Shown in pieces: positions 11,401 through 21,668 of a DNA stretch of 64,000 nucleotides (position 1 is its first letter; every line of letters begins with the position of its first letter). Origin of the DNA: Adineta vaga (taxonomy: Eukaryota > Rotifera); contig CP075493.1 in NCBI GenBank assembly GCA_021613535.1, positions 16,368,001 through 16,432,000 of the forward strand. The letters are read 5' to 3'. The notes under the pieces were generated by a model. That model saw nothing but the letters and a program-made list of their open reading frames with translations. It searched no databases and had not been told where the DNA came from. The translations under genes and the position numbers were made by a program.

Positions 11401-11624
11401 GAAATTCAATTTAATGATAAGCAAGGTGATCGATTCCTTGGACAGACTCCTCGGAAGTACCGAAAAAATCTTCTCGGTCGTGCATTTGTTGTTAATTTCA
11501 TATATTAGACGTGTTTTCAAATATAATCTTAATCGCCACACTTTCTTTCATACAGGATGTTTCAAAGCAGAATGCAAATACCATCGGTCTAAAAGATGGG
11601 CAACTATGTAGAAAAGAACTTCAT

Positions 11625-12400
11625 GGATGGAAAGCGGTGTTGGAATTAAAACTATATTTCGCACAGTTCAAATCGTTATAATTTGTAACTTTAGTACGCT
11701 AATGTGGGTTAGGACAAACCATAGGTTTTTATACGGTAAGACATTTTGATTTAACGACTTGAAAACTGACCGTTCGCACAATTAAAACTAAAATTTGTTC
11801 TGACTTCTTTTAACTATTGCTGAAATAGTTCGTAGTTCTCCAGGATCACGATTGTCCGTATAGGAAAAAATGTTCATTATAAGACTCGTGATATACTGAT
11901 CTCTAGACGAAAGATCCAAAAGATAATCATAATTTCAACTATTAAAAATTTGTTCGAGAAGATTGAAAAATTATAATTCCATTAATTGTTTGCCTGATAA
12001 GCTGATTGGTTATTATCCAAGTTGTAATAAACTACCTCATTTTCAACTCCAACACTGTCAGTTACACACTCGCTCTATTTCTGATCCATCATCACATCTG
12101 AATACAATATAAGATTTCTTTTATTATCTCACACCTTCTGCTTTCGACAGGACTTCCCATTTTAGGCCAAAGGAATGCTTTCTAATGAATTCATAATCAA
12201 CAGAGAAGAGTAAAATTTAAAAAAAATATCTTGCTATCAAACTACAAACGTATGGCAGATGCATAATAACACCCTCTATATACACGTGTGAAAAATGAAA
12301 GTTAATTATCGGTATGACTCCTACAGGCGTTTGAAAAAATATTCTTCTGTTTCTTCATTTTTCTGTATTCAAAATAATGACAAGTCAAACAAAGATGATT
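11625..12400. other. Intergenic, no supported gene
   Basis: No open frame with a recognisable domain on either strand and no clear repeat. Confidence 0.4.
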
Positions 12401-12459
12401 ATCATAACAACAGATGACGATCTTATTCATTAACTCATTTCGAATAAACCTAAGGATAC

Positions 12460-12755
12460 GCAGCTTATTAATTACAACGACGCTATTGGTTTTAATTATG
12501 GTATTCTCTCATGTGCATCATGTAAAGCTTTTTTCCATCGAAATGGGAATGAAGATATTGTTCATGTCTTGTTTTGTTCGATTTTCTTAGTTCATTGTTG
12601 ATTTTGATTTCGATTAAAACGTTGTTTACATATGGGAATGAAGAAAGAACTACTCCGAAGTCGAGAAGAAATTCAACAGCGAAAGCATGCGGGAAAATAT
12701 CGAACAGCAGCAAACTCCAATATAGAATCGACTCGGCCAATATTCAAAGAAAATA
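12460..12755 (+). pseudogene. Nuclear receptor DNA-binding domain relic
   Basis: One frame reads DAIGFNYGILSCASCKAFFH (near 12480-12540), the first zinc finger and P-box region of a nuclear receptor (normally CxxCGDxAxGxHYGxxSCxxCKxFF). About 75 bp further, in another frame, RLKRCLHMGMKKELLRS (near 12615-12665) matches the end of the second finger and the C-terminal extension. The first CxxC pair and the middle of the second finger are missing or out of frame, and stops separate the parts. It is a dead DNA-binding domain with no ligand-binding domain in view. The pogo-like MITE begins at 12761, just past its end. Confidence 0.65.
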
Positions 12756-12760
12756 AACTA

Positions 12761-13143
12761 CAGTGAAACCTCTGTATAGTGGACAGCATCGGGACTTTTC
12801 AAATTGTTCCCTTTGTAGATGTGAGGTCATATATAAGAGAATGCTTCGGCGACAAAGTAAATGTGTTTTCTGGCTGGCAGAAGATAGTCAATGAATACGC
12901 CAGAACACTACCGTTTATCTCTACTTCTCTCTATATTAACTTCAGCTTTTGAAAGACAATAAACAGTTTGTTGAAAAATAGTAAAATCTCACATATGGAC
13001 ACTTAAACTAATAAAAACATCCTCATCATATAAAGTTACATAACAGTGTCCACTACCGAGAGGTTCATTTCTAGCAAAAAATATCGTGTTGGACTCTCAA
13101 AACTGTCCATTATGAAGGAGTGTCTATATAAGAGGTTTTACTG
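12761..13143. mobile_element. Pogo/Tigger-like MITE with TA target duplication
   Basis: The left end CAGTGAAACCTCTGTATAG and right end (inverted) CAGTAAAACCTCTTATATAG form terminal inverted repeats, and both are flanked by TA (12759-12760 and 13144-13145). CAGTRAAACCTC ends with TA duplications are characteristic of pogo/Tigger DNA transposons. The 383-bp body has no transposase. An extra internal copy of the inverted end (GTGTCCACTACCGAGAGGTT, about 13046-13065) lies about 75 bp inside the right terminus, suggesting a nested or partially duplicated end. Confidence 0.75.
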
Positions 13144-13145
13144 TA

Positions 13146-13772
13146 ATCTGTTGTTGACAATTTAATAATCACGTTGCTCTTTGTCTTATTAAGTTCTGTC
13201 GTCCAATTTCATATTTCGAAGATTTACATGCGGATGATCGTTTTATATTGATTAAATACAATACTTTTTTTCCAGTCTGGTATTTTATCAATTTATAGAA
13301 GGAAATTAACAAGTCATTTGCCTTCATACACAGAATATGAAGAAGAAATGTTAAAACGTGAACTTTACATAATACGTAATAAGTCAAATGAGATGCTTGA
13401 GATAATCGTTTGCTTATCAAACTGTTTAATTGAAGTTATTCATTATGATGAAATATTCTTATGCCTTCTTCTGATTATTTTGCTATTTTCGAAAGGCTTA
13501 TCAATGACTGAAACATATAAGCGTTGAAAACAAATAGATGTGCAATGTAATAGACAAAACTTTCTCCATATATCTCAGATTTCGAAGTGCAAGATGAGAT
13601 CATAAAAGCAACTAAAAGCTGTTTTGTCAGTAAAACTTAGAGAAATGATATTGTGAAATAAACTGGTTGAGAAATTTTATTTTTGACGTGACTTCGATAG
13701 ACAAGACAACATAGAGAAAATGATAAGATTTATTAAAATGTCAGTTTCATGCACGAATATTTGATTTAATTT
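13146..13772. other. Intergenic, no supported gene
   Basis: Several short overlapping frames on both strands, none with a domain. This is the 3' flank of the aldo-keto reductase gene. Confidence 0.4.
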
Positions 13773-14878
13773 TTAATTTTTCTTTGGAGCTGAATCAGCA
13801 TAGAGTTCAGCATGCATCATTTCAGGATAACGATCACCGGCTACACTGGCTTTCTCGCAAGCTAATCGAATTTCTTTGATTTCTTCTTCATTTAGTTTAA
13901 TTTGAGCAGCTCGAATGTTTTCTTCTAGATTTTTCGTTTTACCCGTACCTGGTATGACAATGAAATCCTCACCTTGAGCAAGAATCCATGCTAATACTAA
14001 TTGACTTGAAGTGCAACCTTTTTTATGCGCAATTGCTGTCAATTGATTAACTAATTGAAGATTTTTTGGAAAGTTCTCTTTTGAAAAACGTGGAAATCTT
14101 CTTCGGAAATCATTGGTATTCAAGTCATCTGGGTTTTGAATTTGACCGGTTAATAATCCACGGCCTAACGGTGAATAGCAAACAATTGCTACATCGAGTT
14201 CTCGGCATGTTTTCAAAAGGCCAATTGGTTCACTTTCGATGTCTAAACTGAATGGTGAATATTCAACTTGTACACAAGCAATTGGATGAATAGCATATGC
14301 TCGTCGTAATGTATCACTTGAACATTCCGATAAACCAATATATTTAACTTTTCTAGCTTTAACAAGTTCTTTTAATGCATTCATGGTTTCTTCAATTGGC
14401 ACATTTTTGTCAATACGGTGAACATAATAGAGATCAATTGAATCAATACCAAGACGTTTTAAACTTTTTTCACATGCTTCACGAACATATTGTGCATCAC
14501 CACGACTTGACGCTGATTTAAATCCAGGAGTTATTACAACAGCAAATTTTGTTGCAAGAAATACCTAAAAGTTCGAAGTACTTGTAATTCAATATTTGCG
14601 ATTGGAATTTAACTTACTTTTTGACGTTGATGCGGATATTTTTGGAAATACTTTCCTAACAAATCTTCATTATCTCCATATATATCCGCGCTATCGAAAT
14701 AAGTACTACCAAGTTCAATAGCACGATCAAAGATTTTGAATCGTTCTTCATCAGAACTAGTAGGTCCATATGCAAATGATAAACTCATTGCTCCATAACC
14801 GATTGCTGATATTTTTGGACCATTTTTGCCTAATCGACGTCTGGGCATTGATGACTGATTACACATTCGACTAAACAT
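13773..14878 (-). CDS. Aldo-keto reductase (two exons)
   Basis: Exon 1 (14618-14878, 87 codons) and exon 2 (13773-14564) are joined across a 53-nt GT-AG intron in phase 0, giving 350 residues, normal for the YajO/AKR13-like branch. Aldo-keto reductases reduce aldehydes and ketones with NADPH in a TIM barrel. The catalytic tetrad is intact: Asp62 and Tyr67 in FDSADIYGD, Lys93 in LATKF and His136 in LYYVHRID. The NADPH-binding end is also present (IPGTGKTKNLEEN). No break is seen, and codon use matches the AT-rich surroundings. A second ATG at residue 11 (MPRRRLGKNG) is equally plausible and closer to the usual family start. It is one of the few fully intact enzymes in the left third. Confidence 0.88.
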
Positions 14879-14879
14879 A

Positions 14880-16200
14880 CTAACTTCACTTAGAATTGAT
14901 AATCCTTATGAGTTTACCGAATCTTTGCCGAGTATATATATTTGTGTAGACTTCACGGGAAAAGAAGAAAGGTGAACGCGTTTCGTTCTTGAGAAAAAAG
15001 GAAAAGAGTGCAAATGACAGATTGTGTTTTTGATTATGCTATATTTTGATACAATGACACAACCGTTTCTGTTTACAATCGAATTATTCAATAAACAAAG
15101 GACACTTTTGTCGTCGATAGGTTATCGATGATTGAGGGTGAACGTCAATAATGATCAGAATCGTTTTGTATAGACTATAGGTGTGGATGAACAGTAATCA
15201 TAAGGTTACACTTTACGACCTGGACGTCGATATTGGGCGAAGGGGAGTGTAGATATCTTTGGTATTAGCCAATAAGTGAATTTCGGCATCCATTAGAATG
15301 TTACTAGCGAGTACCCCTGCAAACTGCACGACGTTTTTTCTCAGAAAATTTCATATTTATTTCCGAATCATAACTGAATAATGATCGTTGAGATTTCACT
15401 GCGTGCAAAAGAATATTGACTTGATAGTTTTCCCACCATTCATAAGGTCAATTAGAAGATTGGTACATGTCGACTAGATTTTGTAATAAGAATCGATCTT
15501 GCCTGTTAGTTAGAGATGAAGTAAGACAAGCAATAATACGATTATCAGGAGACATTAGATCAGAAAGAAGAACATTTTTATTTTAAAATGTGCAGCAAAC
15601 TAATAAAATAACGTGAGTTCTTTATATTTCTAATGGTACCCGCATTTACTCTTCACATGATTTTTTTTCACAAAAATTGTTTCTTCTCACGTCAGAAGAA
15701 AAGAAAAAAATACAAAACATGACAACATGTGAACAATTGGAACATTATATTTCTTCTTTTTTCTAAGGAAATTCAAGCAGCTTAATAACTCAATGTGTCA
15801 TAAAAAAATAACAATTAAGAACCGTGCTCAAATGTGATAACGAACTCACTTTTTCGTTTCCTCTCATTCGTTATCGCATGTTTCAATCAACCCATCAATA
15901 AATGAATAACTGACGAAAACAAATTCAGTACGAACTTGAATATATTTTACCAATAGTTTTCTCTTTACGAAAGAAGGTCACATACACGTTGGTTCATTCT
16001 TTTACTTATAAAATAATTTTGAAGGTCAAGTTCGACAAAAATTACATCGTTTGATTCAAAATAACAAACATTTTTCGATTTACAAAATGAATCGGCATCT
16101 CGATATTTTGTTGAATATCTTCAAGGGATCGTTGTGACAAATTATTATTTGTTTTTCTACCTTATTATATAAGAATACATACGTATTATAGCTCTTTGTG
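14880..16200. other. Intergenic, no supported gene
   Basis: 5' flank of the aldo-keto reductase, then mixed sequence. The minus frame at 14906-15091 has no domain. A degenerate GAGGGTGAACGTC run is near 15134. Nothing else could be supported. Confidence 0.4.
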
Positions 16201-16991
16201 TTTGGTTGAGAATAAGGAAGGACATTGATTATCAGTTTTTTCGATTACTCTTCCTGAAGATTATCGAATTGGCTTTTTGTGACGTTTCGGTGGGCGATGC
16301 CCCTTCGTCAGACTTTATTTCGAAATTACAACGACTTTTCACAGACACATATATATCTTTTTTCTTTTTCTAGTGGCTTATGTTACCTTTAAATGTTTTT
16401 TTTTGTGATTGGTTAATATTTTTAGATTACAAAGATTTGCATTCATAGTTCTGGTATAATAAATTAAGGAGCTAGGTGAATATTCCTTCATATTGTTGCC
16501 ACTTGTTTTCAATCTTTATGTTTGAAAAGCATAGAACAAGTGTCTCTTTATATTAGTTTCATCTTTTTGTGATAGGAAAATGTAAATTTTTTATTTTATT
16601 ATTGTTGTGAAAATAAACTGAATACTTAAACTTGAAATTATACGCCTATTCATAGCTTTAGAATTTAATCGGTTTGAAACATTAGAAATAACACTTGACC
16701 TGGGGCAGGCGTCTGATGGACATCTCTGGTATCTGCTGTTTTGTAAAATTTTAAACACTGATCAGAACTTTTTGCATACCTTCAGTAAATTCATTTAATA
16801 AACGACTCAATAAAATAATATAAAATGTTAATAGACTAACTTTTCTTATTCATAAGAAATAATCAATACAAGAATTTTTTTTTAGTTAAATTTTCCGAGT
16901 AAAAATAAGAGTATTAAATGTGTTCTCGATATAAGAAATAAAATTTGATTATTGATGAATTATATGTTCAAGATGATTTTGTCGTATTTTT
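16201..16991 (-). repeat. 791-bp repeat, copy 1, with hammerhead-like core
   Basis: This copy matches 25995-26785 almost base for base; I counted three substitutions by eye (near 16272, 16586 and 16808) and no length change. It has no coding frame of note. On the complement it contains CTGACGA (16311-16305), a GC-rich loop and CCGAAACGTC, the order of a hammerhead ribozyme core (16281-16311). Orientation is given as minus for that reason. Ends are defined only by where the two copies stop matching (TTTGGTTGAG on the left, GTCGTATTTTT on the right). It is probably a non-autonomous element, or the LTR-like part of a Penelope-type retroelement. Confidence 0.75.
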
Positions 16992-17418
16992 AAAAATTTC
17001 ATTTAGTTGAGTGTATTGAATTAGTTGAATATATTCAATTAAATAAGACGTGAGTAAGATGAAAATCGGATGGTTCCATCGTAAGACTGGAATTATTTTT
17101 GTAATGTAGTTTAACATTCCATCAATAATTCAGTGGAATGAATAAGAGAGAAAAAGAAAGAAAAAATGCTTTTATGTTTTATAAAAAAAATAACTATCGA
17201 AACATTTGTTCTCTTAATGCCTTAAATAAATTGAAAATACATTAAATTAATGGCAACATGAAATGAAATAACTAGGAGGAGAAGTTTTACTGTAAACATT
17301 GATTAAATTTAAGAAGAAAAAAGGAAACATAAACTTGATAAACTGATCGTTTTCTTTCAGAAATGAAAACTTTGCGTCGTTTTTATATGAAATAAATTCT
17401 TGTTGAGAAGTATTTAAT
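16992..17418. other. 5' flank of the small membrane protein gene
   Basis: AT-rich, no coding frame. No promoter element could be picked out with confidence. Confidence 0.35.
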
Positions 17419-18223
17419 ATGACGAAAAAAATAAATCAAACTTCCACAAAAGCAAATTCTAAAATACATCCAAAACAATCAGAAATCAACTATATAAATC
17501 AAGAAAATTATCATTCAAATAAAAAATCAAAGTTTGTTATCTCAATATAGAAGAATTATTCTCTTTTTTTTTTATAAATCATTTAGATGTTCCGTAACCC
17601 GATGTATTTGTATTCAATTATTAGTTTTATTATGTTGTCTTGTATTAGCAGCAATAATTATTCCAATTATTGTTATTATACTTGGTAAAAATTAGATTTT
17701 CTTTATATTTTTAAATTTAAATTTTCTTTTTCTTTTTTTATTAAGATACCAAAGTTAATCGTAAATATTTGAAATGAAATCTGTTTTGTTTTTAAATAGA
17801 AATCTGATTATTTTAGCATGTCAAACAACATACACGGATAGTTTTACATATTTGACAACACCAACAACTCAACAATGTACACAATGGAAAATTTTTACAA
17901 CTGGTTTAACTTGTTCATCATATTCTAAAATGCGTATTTACGGTTCAAATGATCCAACTGGAATAACAATAACAGATTCAGCTACTGTAACTGCATTTGC
18001 AGTAGCTTTAAGGTATAATACAAGTTTAAATACACTTTATAATGGAATTATTTGGAGAGCTGGTACATCATGTTGGGGTGGTTATGAATTAAGTTCAGTT
18101 ATTCAATGTGGTTGTGGGCAAGGGTATACAATTAGACCATGTACATATACTTCTTATTGGGGTGGAATCAATTCTGTTACATGTAATGCACAATCACAAA
18201 CGTTGTCGGTTACTTTTGAATGA
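17419..18223 (+). CDS. Small type II membrane protein with cysteine-rich ectodomain
   Basis: Three exons (17419-17531, 17587-17684, 17817-18223) join in frame through GT-AG introns to give about 205 residues. Exon 1 is a lysine/asparagine/glutamine-rich cytosolic tail (MTKKINQTSTKANSK...). Exon 2 encodes cysteines followed by a single transmembrane helix (LVLAAIIIPIIVIIL). Exon 3 is a Thr/Ser/Cys-rich ectodomain starting CQTTYTDSFTYLTTP and ending TLSVTFE, with paired cysteines such as CGCGQG and CTYTSYWGG. I do not recognise the ectodomain. The order basic tail, TM, Cys-rich domain indicates a type II surface protein. The in-frame ATG at 17774 opens the last exon's frame but lies in intron 2. 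Confidence 0.6.
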
Positions 18224-18799
18224 AAATTCTTTCCACTTTTTTTATTGGTTTTTACTCTGAACAATCCATATTTGAAATTTTTCTATCTTATGACCTATTC
18301 AATAAATTACAATAATTTAGAGGATTTTGTAGAGCAGATTCCATGCTATCGAATGACATCAAATATTCGTATATTTGGTTCATATTGGACGAAGATATTT
18401 ATCAAACAAAGAAGGTCTGAAAAATAGGCAAAACTTGACATGTTGGTTTTGGGTGCTAAACTTGCTAACCCAATTTCTCCACTATTCTGGCTTTTGTATA
18501 CATACACTATGATCTTTGAAACCACATATCAAAGATCGAAATCCCAGAACCATCTCCGGGCAGTTTAGTCTCTGCTGTCAAAAAGCTTCTCTTATACACC
18601 TGACTCTCTTGACTTATAGATATGCAATTTTTTGGTTATTCAACTTAATCAAACGGAAGTTGACTGAACAAAACAACTCAGAAAAATCTTTGTTCTCCAT
18701 CCTTAACATTCTCACATCTTTCTTTCGAAATCAATTTACATAGAATACATGAATTAAAATAGTGAGTTCATCTTTATTATTCTTTTTAGAATCATGTAT
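18224..18799. other. Intergenic, no supported gene
   Basis: Short plus frames at 18245-18427 and 18516-18743 have no recognisable content. Convergent 3' flanks of the membrane protein and the vault relic. Confidence 0.4.
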
Positions 18800-19983
18800 T
18801 TATGGACGACATCCAAGAAGACCTTGTCCGAAACCCAAAAGATTGATATAGGATTTTTGCCATCAGTAACTAATACCGATTGTATACCAAGTGCTTGTAA
18901 AAGTTTAACTTGTGTTTCAGAATCTGCTGTAGCAATACTTTGTATAGTAGAAACACCAATTGATTCGACCTGTGATTTAAACTTGTCAGCTTCAATTTGA
19001 GATAATTCGGCTTTTTTCTTAATTTCTAATTGATTTTGTTCACGTAAAAATTTCAATTCATTCTCGCGTACCGATGTCAATCGAGCTAATTCAGCATCGC
19101 CTTTGATTTTACTCGCTTGAGCTTTGAGACGTGCTAGAATTGAATATGTTATTTACAAATGATAGCAATCAGAAATAATACTGACCTTGTTCAACAGCTG
19201 CTTCATGTTGTATACGTTATGTCGTTCTAAGAGACCTTTTGCTTCTTGTTCACGACGTGATGCGTCATGTCTAGCGGTAGCTTCTTATGATTTCGTTGTA
19301 ATCTTAATGGAAAATTTATCTTTATAATTCAATAGAATTTTAAAAAATGACATTTCGATCTTACCTCAATTGCCATTTGTACACTTTGTTTAAGTGCATC
19401 ACGTGTTCGTTGATCAACAGGTTCAATACTTTGAATATCGATTGATGTAATAAAAAGATTATTTTGTGGAAAAACAAATCGTTCTCGAATATGCCTATTT
19501 TCATCAAGACCAAAAACTGATCCACGAATAATCTGAGTAGAATTTTTATGAAAATCATCAAATTGAATACCAGCTACAACACCACGAATACGTGAAGCAA
19601 TAGCTTTACAGGTATCACCAACAAAATCATCTACTGAAAAGAGTTTTGTCATTTCTTTCTTATCATTTTTATCGGTCAATTCAAAGTGCCAATCTAAAAA
19701 CAAGAAATCAGAATAATTAATAATGTTTATGAGTTCATTATTTCAAAAACTTACTATAAGCAAGTTGAAGTGAGAGACGAGCATATGATCAGCTGTTTCA
19801 ATGACAATACTACCTGTAAAGAAATTTGGACCAAGTAACAAACAAAGAAAATGAACTTGATTAGGAGTTTTGGGTACACCAGCACTAAGAGAAATCAATG
19901 TAAAATGTTCGTCAGGTTCAAGTATAATCATTTCTGGACCAAAGACAATACGAGCTGTTTTTGATTTGTAATCAGATTTGATC
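18800..19983 (-). pseudogene. Major vault protein (MVP) pseudogene, C-terminal half
   Basis: Four exon-like blocks (19983-19755, 19693-19365, 19302-19186, 19133-18800) with GT-AG borders follow the MVP order. Landmarks are the repeat-like [10 protein letters not shown] and [13 protein letters not shown], then the shoulder domain NWHFELTDK... to [20 protein letters not shown], the cap helix with REQEAKGLLER and SQIEADKFKSQ, and the cap ring LLQALGIQSVLVTDG. Intact MVP (about 850 residues) builds the vault particle shell. Here there are at least four lesions: an extra two bases in the first block (near 19778), TAA for a glutamine codon at 19285-19287, a frame change at the end of block three, and another near the C-terminus. 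The N-terminal repeats are absent; the copy stops at 19983, exactly where a hammerhead motif begins. Confidence 0.8.
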
Positions 19984-20040
19984 TAGAAGCCATCTGATGA
20001 GATTGTGAAACTCAGTCGAAACCGGTCATGGCGGGTTCTA
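19984..20040 (+). ncRNA. Hammerhead ribozyme motif (type I layout)
   Basis: The order is stem I 5' strand TAGAAGCCAT (19984-19993), core CTGATGA (19994-20000), stem II GATTG/CAGTC closing a seven-base loop (20001-20017), core GAAA (20018-20021), a very short palindromic stem III (ACCGGT) and the cleavage triplet GTC ending at 20027. The stem I 3' strand then pairs: ATGGC with GCCAT, a GGG bulge, and TTCTA with TAGAA. All conserved hammerhead core positions are present. The two-to-three-base palindromic stem III fits the dimeric hammerheads described in Penelope-like retroelements. Not a protein gene; activity is inferred. Confidence 0.7.
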
Positions 20041-20780
20041 CCCTCAATACATTCTTTTCTGCAAAGGAGTGTGAGATGTTCAAATACATAAGAGATCATT
20101 GTCTACATTTACACACTCTCATTCTTAATATATTCAAAATAAGAATAAAGAAGATGTGAAAGTAATATTTTATAAATCAGTTTCATTTATTCTCATCAAG
20201 ATGTTCTCTCTCTCTCTAGTTCATTTTCAAGAAATATAAACTAGATACTATTTATTGATTTAAAAGTGATAATTATACGTAACATATATAAAGAATATTG
20301 AAACGTTTCGAAATTGAATATGATGCGCATTAAAATAAGATTCGAAGGAAATTTTTTCAATTCAGTTCTCGATGAAAATTTTAAAATGATTAACAGGATA
20401 AAAATAAATATATGATTAATCATGAATAAAACATAATTTATTGATAAATTTAAAATGATATAGAATGATTGTTCGAAAGATACTCTCAAATCTTATTCTT
20501 ACAATAGAATTTACCATGGATTTCAATGCTCAATAGAATAAATGATATGTTCAGTAACACCAAAAATTAAAAAAATAAGTAAATTATTAGAATGATCCAT
20601 AATTAAATAATTAGAAATTTCCATAATTAGTAAATAAAATTGATTCTTAGTTAGTTATATTTGGTTGAGTATATAAATTCAAGTGTTCTTTCTTTTCTTT
20701 TCGTATATAATACGATTACTACATACTTCTAAGTGTTGATTGATAATAGAAATAAATGTGGTTAATATTGCTCAATATGA
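20041..20780. other. Intergenic; probably the body of the ribozyme-bearing element
   Basis: No coding frame with a domain; the minus frame at 20241-20489 is AT-rich and hydrophobic. A CT run lies at 20206-20217. The first part may belong to the element that carries the hammerhead. Confidence 0.35.
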
Positions 20781-20784
20781 AAGC

Positions 20785-21035
20785 GATTCATCAAATGAAG
20801 AGATTTATCCTGATAAAAAGGTCAACGAATAACGAAACATTGGATTAAACATGGTGTTGAAGCATTTATTACTAATGAATAGTCAAAACATGATGTCAAT
20901 TATTTAGAAAATGGTAGAAAAATATATTATAGTTACAAAAAAGCTAATTTTTCTGGCCCTTCAATGTAGTGCAAGTCTTTATTTATTTTCTCATGTAGAT
21001 AGTGATAGAGTTGCAATGTTTAGCGTAAAACTAAC
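20785..21035 (+). pseudogene. FLYWCH-type zinc-finger relic
   Basis: One frame reads HDVNYLENGRKIYYSYKKAN and, after a frame change at the GGCCCTTCAATG stretch, another reads LQCSASLYLFSHVDSDRV. This is the pattern (basic Gly-Arg-Lys-x-Tyr strand, then Cys-Ser-Ala with hydrophobic strands) of FLYWCH-like zinc-finger segments that precede MULE-type transposases in bdelloid sequences. There is an upstream in-frame stop (GAATAG) and no transposase domain follows. Call is tentative. Confidence 0.4.
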
Positions 21036-21039
21036 TTAG

Positions 21040-21668
21040 ATCTTCCAATTGACGAAAACAAAGTTTTTGTCATATCATATAAAGTTTTGTGCGATGATGA
21101 AAGTGCGGTAATAACTTTCGATTACTTCACACAACGTTCATTTCTTCTCCTATACGCATATCTAGATACAACATACAAATTAATTTGAAAAGGATTTATG
21201 ATACTACTCATTTAAATAAAACATTTCATTCATTCAATCTTGTTATATGTTCAAATTGAAAAGAAAAAAAAAAGATTTCCAATTTATCTTCCTATTTTCT
21301 AATATTCATTCTACAACTGTTTTTCATTGATATCAGTACTATATTCTTATTTTATTCTCAAAGAATTTTTTGTTTCAAATAAAATTATTTGATTCATTCT
21401 GTTGTTTTTTCTATTAAATAAAAAACATATTTAATATGATACAGCATTTCTTATATTTCCGTTGTTCATGACAATCCCAATATTAGTTTTTTTCTTTTAA
21501 AAATGTTTATTCTACAAATAATATAGATTGTATTTCCTACTTATGAATAATTTTTTTTCTCAAAATCAACTGAAAAAAATCTTCCAATAAAATTATTTTT
21601 TTCTTGAGAAAAAAAGTTTTACTTCATTTTCACAACATTATTATTTTTAATTGCAAAACATAATTTGA
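21040..21668. other. 5' flank of the two-TM protein gene
   Basis: AT- and T-rich sequence with no coding frame. It presumably holds the promoter of the gene starting at 21669. Confidence 0.35.

Noticed and set aside
18245-18743. Two short plus-strand frames after the small membrane protein
   Set aside because: No domain, no splice continuity with the upstream gene, composition like noncoding DNA.
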